Part shown: piece by piece, positions 59,374 to 64,000 of the stretch
Layout: every line of letters begins with the position of its first letter
How positions within the stretch are numbered: position 1 is the stretch's first letter
NCBI RefSeq assembly: GCF_014905415.1
Contig: NZ_BNEO01000009.1
Coordinates: 1-64,000 of the forward strand
From: Virgibacillus salexigens
GTDB lineage: Bacteria > Bacillota > Bacilli > Bacillales > Amphibacillaceae
Direction: 5' to 3'
Length of the DNA: 64,000 nucleotides
The notes under the pieces: model-generated
What the model was told of the DNA's origin: nothing
Databases searched by the model: none
The model's input: only the letters and a program-made list of their open reading frames with translations
Made by a program: the position numbers and the translations under genes

Positions 59374-61220
59374 ATAGTTTAGAAATTGGGGTAGTTGTTG
59401 AAGTAAATGGTTTTGTATCAAAAGTTGCTACTTTTGATGATGCTAATCACGCAACATTTATATATAATGGAGAGTTAATAAAAAACGTTAGTGTCAACAG
59501 TTTTGTTATTATTTCCCAAGGGTTTATTAAAATTATTGCAAAAGTGAATTCGGAATCCTTTTGGGATAATTTAAATAGCGCAAAAGGATACAATTTGGAT
59601 AATAGGTTTTCTAAAAATAGCATTAAGAGACTTATTGAAATACAAACTGTTGGTTATATTAAAAATGGAAAGTTTATAAGTGGAGCTTCATTTCTACCTA
59701 TGATTGGTAACTTTTGCAATATACCTACGAATGAAGAAGTAAATCAAATATTTATTAATAATTATATTTCTGAAGATAATAGTTTTACTATTCCAATTGG
59801 GAAAAGTTTAAATGAAAACAATGACATTTCGTTGCCTGTAAATTCATTTTTTGCTTCCCATATAGGTGTTTTTGGAAATACAGGAAGCGGTAAGTCGAAT
59901 ACATTACATAAACTATATTATGAATTGTTTACTAGAAATGAGTTGCCAAACTTCACAACCAACAGTTCCTTTTTAGTATTAGACTTTAATGGTGAATATG
60001 TACATGAGAAATCCTTTGGCATTGAAAAAAATGATGAAATAAATAAGGAAATTTATGAATTAACATCAAGAAATGATTCTAGTGATAAGATTCCGATTAA
60101 ATATGATGCTTTTTTTGATGATGAGATGCTTTCAATCCTGTTTTCAGCGACTCAACAAACTCAAAAGCCTTTTATTACAAGAGTACTAAATAGAACTAAG
60201 AAATATAAATCTAATGAACACTCTCTACCAAATTGGGTTACATATCTAATCAAACAAATTTATACAGGTATTCCTAATCAAAATATTAGAGATCTTATGG
60301 TAGAGATTTTGGAAAAATATTTTGATGATATTGAACAACATCTAATTAATATCAAGCAAACAAATATTTATGCTAAGGATAAAAAAGAATGTTTTTATCT
60401 CGAAAATGGAATAGAGTTTGGAAAGGGAGCCTTTTTTGACGGAGATTTAAATGATGAATTAATCGAGGCATTGAACATAAACAATATTGAAAGTTATATA
60501 TCAGAAATAGAGATAGATGAATTTCAAAAATTTGAATTACGATGCCACTTACAATTAGTTAATGATTTACTGTTTGGAAATGTAGCTCAGGAGCATATAC
60601 TACCTTTACTTAAAAGGATTGAGTCTAGATTTAGTAAAATTAATAATTTCATTGAAATAGTAGAAGAATTACCTGTGGACCCTTTTTTACAAATAATCTC
60701 TCTTAGGGATTTAAATACAGAATCAAAAAAGTTTCTTTCACTGATTATTTCAAAGATGTGCTTTGACGGTCATAAATCAAAAAAAGACAAAAAGAGTTTT
60801 CATCTTATAATAGATGAAGCTCATAATATATTATCAAGCCAATCTTTAAGAGAACAAGACGGTTGGATGGATTATAGACTAGAGTTATTTGAAGAAATAA
60901 TAAAGGAAGGCAGGAAATTTGGTTTTTTCCTAACACTATCAAGTCAACGCCCTTCTGATATATCACCCACAATACTTTCTCAAGTGCATAATTTTTTTCT
61001 TCATAAGTTGGTGAATGAAAGAGATTTGAAGATTATAGATAACTCTATATCAACACTAGACAGGGTTTCTAAATCTATGTTACCTGTTCTTTCGCCAGGG
61101 GTATGTATTATATCTGGTACAGCGCTAACAATGCCTGTGTCTGTTTCGGTGGATTTTATTGATAATATTGATTTAAGACCTCAGAGTGATACTATTATAT
61201 TAACTGATTTATGGAAATGA
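59370..61220 (+). CDS. HerA-family ATPase (DUF87), partner of SIR2
   Basis: 616-aa FtsK-HerA ATPase. N-terminal beta-barrel-like HAS domain (LEIGVVVEVNGFVSKVATFD), Walker A GNTGSGKSNT (around 168), Walker B LIIDEAHNIL (around 480), then LTLSSQRPSDISPTIL. Coupled to the SIR2 gene, the arrangement of SIR2-HerA defence systems. Last gene of the defence operon. Confidence 0.9.
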   Translation: MNSLEIGVVVEVNGFVSKVATFDDANHATFIYNGELIKNVSVNSFVIISQGFIKIIAKVNSESFWDNLNSAKGYNLDNRFSKNSIKRLIEIQTVGYIKNGKFISGASFLPMIGNFCNIPTNEEVNQIFINNYISEDNSFTIPIGKSLNENNDISLPVNSFFASHIGVFGNTGSGKSNTLHKLYYELFTRNELPNFTTNSSFLVLDFNGEYVHEKSFGIEKNDEINKEIYELTSRNDSSDKIPIKYDAFFDDEMLSILFSATQQTQKPFITRVLNRTKKYKSNEHSLPNWVTYLIKQIYTGIPNQNIRDLMVEILEKYFDDIEQHLINIKQTNIYAKDKKECFYLENGIEFGKGAFFDGDLNDELIEALNINNIESYISEIEIDEFQKFELRCHLQLVNDLLFGNVAQEHILPLLKRIESRFSKINNFIEIVEELPVDPFLQIISLRDLNTESKKFLSLIISKMCFDGHKSKKDKKSFHLIIDEAHNILSSQSLREQDGWMDYRLELFEEIIKEGRKFGFFLTLSSQRPSDISPTILSQVHNFFLHKLVNERDLKIIDNSISTLDRVSKSMLPVLSPGVCIISGTALTMPVSVSVDFIDNIDLRPQSDTIILTDLWK

Positions 61221-61852
61221 TTTATTTGATTTCTTTTATAAACTGACATTTTGGTGACAAAATTGGTGTCTTAATCATGTTGTAAAATAAATCAAAACAA
61301 GTTGTGATACAATCATTAAAAATAACTTTCTAAATCGTGTTCTATGAACGTTTTCCATAAGCTGAAACGAATCAAAAACTCTTAACCTGTTTCTTACACT
61401 AGGTGCCGCGGAGAACACTTTTGTGACAATTAAAAATGTCACAAAAAAGTAACGAGGAAAAATAAAACCACGAAAAAAATTGAATGTAAGTACCGTGAAT
61501 GAAGAGTTATATATACCTTAAATACTTAAAATATCCGAATGAAATACTTTAAAATTAAGTCAAGTACGGGCCAGCAAGATGTAATTTTTAATCCTGTAAC
61601 TGTAATATTTGAAATTTTGAAGTTGTATAACAATGTTATAACGAAGCCTATTTTTTACACGTAAATTAATTTTGCATTAAAATTAAAAATAATTTAAATG
61701 GTTGCGCTTTCTACACATTCTTTCTTTAGTTACCCAGATCTTGAAGAATTTATTATAACTTTAAATTTGTTGTATTTTGGTTTTATCGTACCTTAGATAA
61801 TATAAAAATAAAAATAAAAAATAAAAATAATAAAATACGAAGGAGGAGGAAA
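61221..61852. other. Gene-free AT-rich region
   Basis: No convincing gene in 630 nt. It holds a perfect hairpin TTTTGTGACA/TGTCACAAAA (61419-61446), possibly the terminator of the defence operon though 200 nt away, a weak TACGGGCCAGCAAG match to the cassette repeats (61565), and very A-rich sequence (61801-61845) before the next gene. Confidence 0.5.
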
Positions 61853-62419
61853 ATGGACTTATTTTCTTATGCAGTTCATCCAAATAGAATAAAAAATAGA
61901 ATTGGACAATTTGTTGCTAGCGAAGTTAGCGATAGAAAAAAGACGAGTACAATTGTAAAAACACTAAATTTTCTTGATCGTTACGATTTAGCAGAACAAT
62001 TTATATCATATGCTGAAAATAATGCATATAATAGATTTTATAATGATTTAGGAGACTCATATAATACAAGTGAATTTTTAAACGAAATTGCACTTTTTAT
62101 AGATGTAACTATTCCAAAAGCTTACAACAAATATGTAAGACATATTGAAGGTGAATACAGTATCGAAAATACAGGACTTGTGTATTATTTCGATAATGAT
62201 GAAATGACTGAACTATCAAGACAGATGAACAGAATTAGGTCACAATTTAATGACGAGGCCCATAATAATGTGGAAATTATTGAATTAAATGTGCCATTTG
62301 TAGAGAAGGATCAAGCTAAGGCATTAGGAGCAAAATGGGACCCTAAAAAAAAGACCTGGTATTTGAGAGGAAGTCATAAGAAAGAACTTTTTAAAAGGTG
62401 GTTACCCAAGAGTAGATAA
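61853..62419 (+). CDS. DUF5710-domain protein near attR
   Basis: 188-aa protein. The C-terminus (LNVPFVEKDQAKALGAKWDP, then KTWYLRG) is a DUF5710-type domain found in mobile-element proteins, often with topoisomerases or ArdC proteins. The N-terminal 135 residues (DLFSYAVHPNRIKNRIGQFV...) are not recognised. Stands alone next to the right end. AAGGAGGAGG ribosome site. Confidence 0.7.
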   Translation: MDLFSYAVHPNRIKNRIGQFVASEVSDRKKTSTIVKTLNFLDRYDLAEQFISYAENNAYNRFYNDLGDSYNTSEFLNEIALFIDVTIPKAYNKYVRHIEGEYSIENTGLVYYFDNDEMTELSRQMNRIRSQFNDEAHNNVEIIELNVPFVEKDQAKALGAKWDPKKKTWYLRGSHKKELFKRWLPKSR

Positions 62420-62506
62420 CAATAAGCGCCTCCCCCCCATCCACCCAGAGATTTCAATATTATTAAACAGGGTATTTTCAATCTTGAAACGAAAAACCCA
62501 TTGATT

Positions 62507-62526
62507 TTTTACACATATTTTACACA
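62507..62526 (+). promoter_or_regulatory. Integrase arm-type sites, right end (two copies)
   Basis: TTTTACACA at 62507-62515 and 62518-62526, spacing 11 bp, same sequence, spacing and strand as the pair at 1815-1834. Lies 44 bp inside attR. Confidence 0.65.
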
Positions 62527-62569
62527 TCAAACTACACCAATACAGTCATGTCAGTTTTTAAAAGTTATA

Positions 62570-62590
62570 TTCGACCCCGACCACCGGTAT
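62570..62590 (+). repeat. attR core of the ICE
   Basis: Identical to attL (1671-1691). Chromosome resumes at 62591 (CGATAAAAGC). The copy is a detached tRNA-Leu 3' end with no tRNA 5' part, so it is not a gene. Confidence 0.93.
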
Positions 62591-62627
62591 CGATAAAAGC
62601 AGGAAATATGCCTTTAAGGCCAAGTGT

Positions 62628-62656
62628 TCTCACAGTTAGTGAGAGCTCTTTTTTTG
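62628..62656 (+). terminator. Displaced terminator of the tRNA array
   Basis: TCTCAC-AGTTA-GTGAGA stem followed by GCTCTTTTTTTG, 37 nt after attR. In the empty chromosome it would follow tRNA-Leu directly. Confidence 0.8.
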
Positions 62657-62953
62657 TATCCATTTCGCACGAGCCAGGTTGAAAAAACGAGTGTTCTTTT
62701 AATGAACTATGAGACGTTTTTTTGAGGATGTACGAGTACGGGATTTTCAGGTAACATACAAACGTTAATAAAATATTAGATGAACTACGTATCGTTTCTC
62801 CCTTAGGTGCGAATTTTCTGAAGGGTTTAAATTAGGCAATCCGTTTGATAAAAAGGGCTTAAGCATGATATAAGTGTAAAGGAAGCAAGGATACTTTGTT
62901 AGTTGATTTTGGGATTAGTTTTGGTCAATATCCCATAATGAGAGGATTGGAAT

Positions 62954-63952
62954 TTGATTATGAAAGATAATTTTTGGCGTGATTTACCACGACCATTTTT
63001 TATATTGGCACCAATGGAAGATGTGACAGATGTTGTTTTTCGCCATGTCGTTAGTGAAGCGGCCAGACCTGATGTGTTTTTTACAGAGTTTACAAACTCA
63101 GAAAGCTATTGTCATCCAGAAGGGCGACAAAGTGTGCGCGGGCGCTTGACCTTTACAGAGGATGAGCAGCCAATAGTTGCCCATATTTGGGGGGATAAGC
63201 CTGAGTACTTTAGAAAAATGAGTATTGGTATGGCTGAACAAGGATTTAAAGGTCTGGATATTAATATGGGATGTCCTGTAGCTAATGTCGCAGGGAATGG
63301 GAAAGGCTCTGGTCTTATCCGTCGTCCAGAAGTTGCAGCAGAGCTAATACAAGCTGCAAAAGCAGGAGGACTACCTGTTAGTGTAAAGACAAGACTCGGT
63401 TATACGTATATTGATGAATGGTTTGAATGGCTAAGACATGTATTGGAACAAGATATTGTTAATCTCTCGATACATCTTCGTACAAGAAAAGAAATGAGTA
63501 AAGTAGATGCTCACTGGGAGCTAATTCCGGAGATAAAAAAGCTTCGTGATGAGGTCGCTCCAAATACATTATTGACCATCAACGGTGATATTCCTGACCG
63601 GCAAACCGGCATGGAGCTTGTGGAACAATATGGTGTAGATGGAGTAATGATCGGACGGGGAATTTTTAAAAATCCATTTGCTTTTGAAAAGCAGCCGAAG
63701 CAGCATAGTAGTAAAGAACTGCTTGATATCTTAAGGCTGCACTTGAATCTTTTCGATAAATATTCAAAAATAGAACCACGTTCGTTCAAGCCCCTTCGCC
63801 GCTTTTTTAAGATCTATGTTCGTGGCTTTAAAGGGGCAAGTGAATTAAGAAGTCAAATGATGGAAACATTGTCAACGGATGAAGTACGTGCATTGCTTGA
63901 TCACTTTGAGTTAAAAAATAGCGATTTAGTCGGAGGAGGAGAAGAATTCTAA
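62954..63952 (+). CDS. tRNA-dihydrouridine synthase
   Basis: 332-aa FMN-dependent Dus enzyme, reducing uridines in tRNA D loops. Start [14 protein letters not shown], flavin/substrate motif [20 protein letters not shown] with catalytic Cys, KTRLGY, and GRGIFKNPF. Among Dus families the [10 protein letters not shown] segment resembles DusC-like enzymes. TTG start fits AGAGGA spacing; ATG 62960 is possible. Host chromosome gene; 300 nt upstream shows no other gene. Confidence 0.93.
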   Translation: MIMKDNFWRDLPRPFFILAPMEDVTDVVFRHVVSEAARPDVFFTEFTNSESYCHPEGRQSVRGRLTFTEDEQPIVAHIWGDKPEYFRKMSIGMAEQGFKGLDINMGCPVANVAGNGKGSGLIRRPEVAAELIQAAKAGGLPVSVKTRLGYTYIDEWFEWLRHVLEQDIVNLSIHLRTRKEMSKVDAHWELIPEIKKLRDEVAPNTLLTINGDIPDRQTGMELVEQYGVDGVMIGRGIFKNPFAFEKQPKQHSSKELLDILRLHLNLFDKYSKIEPRSFKPLRRFFKIYVRGFKGASELRSQMMETLSTDEVRALLDHFELKNSDLVGGGEEF

Positions 63953-64000
63953 GTAAGGTAAATCTTACACGGATATCCCCCAAACATACTAAGATTAGTA

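Noticed and set aside
61221-61852. Origin of replication or hidden small gene in the AT-rich gap
   Set aside because: No iterons, DnaA-box cluster or start with ribosome site was seen; only one hairpin and A-rich tracts.
1671-62590. Identity with ICEBs1 because of the leucine tRNA target
   Set aside because: Regulation (no ImmR/ImmA pair), relaxase type and gene order differ; only the target and integrase type are similar.
62570-62590. A second tRNA-Leu gene at the right junction
   Set aside because: Only the T-loop and acceptor 3' strand are present; no D or anticodon arm upstream.

Overview
The window shows a low-GC Gram-positive chromosome, most likely a Bacillaceae species, carrying one large integrative and conjugative element (ICE). 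The left end is the tail of an rRNA operon (23S 3' end, 5S) followed by 14 tRNA genes in a typical Bacillus-type order (Asn-Ser-Glu-Val-fMet-Asp-Phe-Tyr-Trp-His-Gln-Gly-Cys-Leu). The right end is chromosomal again: the displaced terminator of the tRNA operon and a tRNA-dihydrouridine synthase gene.

The ICE, about 60.9 kb, sits in the 3' end of tRNA-Leu(CAA). A 21-bp direct repeat (1671-1691 and 62570-62590) marks its ends, and pairs of TTTTACACA arm-type sites lie just inside both ends. From left to right it holds: an integrase; a LexA/CI-like S24 repressor facing a small XRE regulator, with palindromic operators; a phage-like replication module (DUF771, DnaD-like, DnaC-like, ArpU-like); a cargo block (SDR, SnoaL-like protein, MBL hydrolase, Lrp regulator); and a conjugation operon. 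That operon encodes a VirB2-like protein, a primase-like protein, the VirD4 coupling ATPase, a PC4-like ssDNA-binding protein, a lipoprotein, VirB6-like, VirB3-like, TrsD-like, VirB4, VirB8-like and a two-domain wall hydrolase. After it come a candidate oriT, two ribbon-helix-helix proteins, a MobL-type relaxase, topoisomerase III and an ArdC-like antirestriction protein. Several intrinsic-terminator-like hairpins lie inside the long operon.

The right half is accessory. A Tn554-type tnpA/tnpB/tnpC set (tnpB broken by two frameshifts) leads a run of mostly single-gene cargo: an ABC exporter with a double-MerR regulator, a methyltransferase, a branched-polyamine operon (bpsA-speD-rsgA), two Nudix hydrolases, a HIT protein, an ASCH protein, small membrane proteins, a dehydrogenase and another methyltransferase. 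Two paralogous type I toxin-antitoxin loci bracket a 6.6-kb part of this run. The last block is defence: a complete type I restriction-modification system, a small RHH-like protein and a SIR2-HerA pair.

The most unusual signal is a family of short degenerate repeats, centred on CAATCGGGCGC or GGGCCA and partly dyad-symmetric. They lie in the gaps between the cargo genes and on both sides of the GC-rich SDR gene at 7.7-8.6 kb, but I saw none in the conjugation backbone. They look like boundaries of exchangeable gene cassettes.
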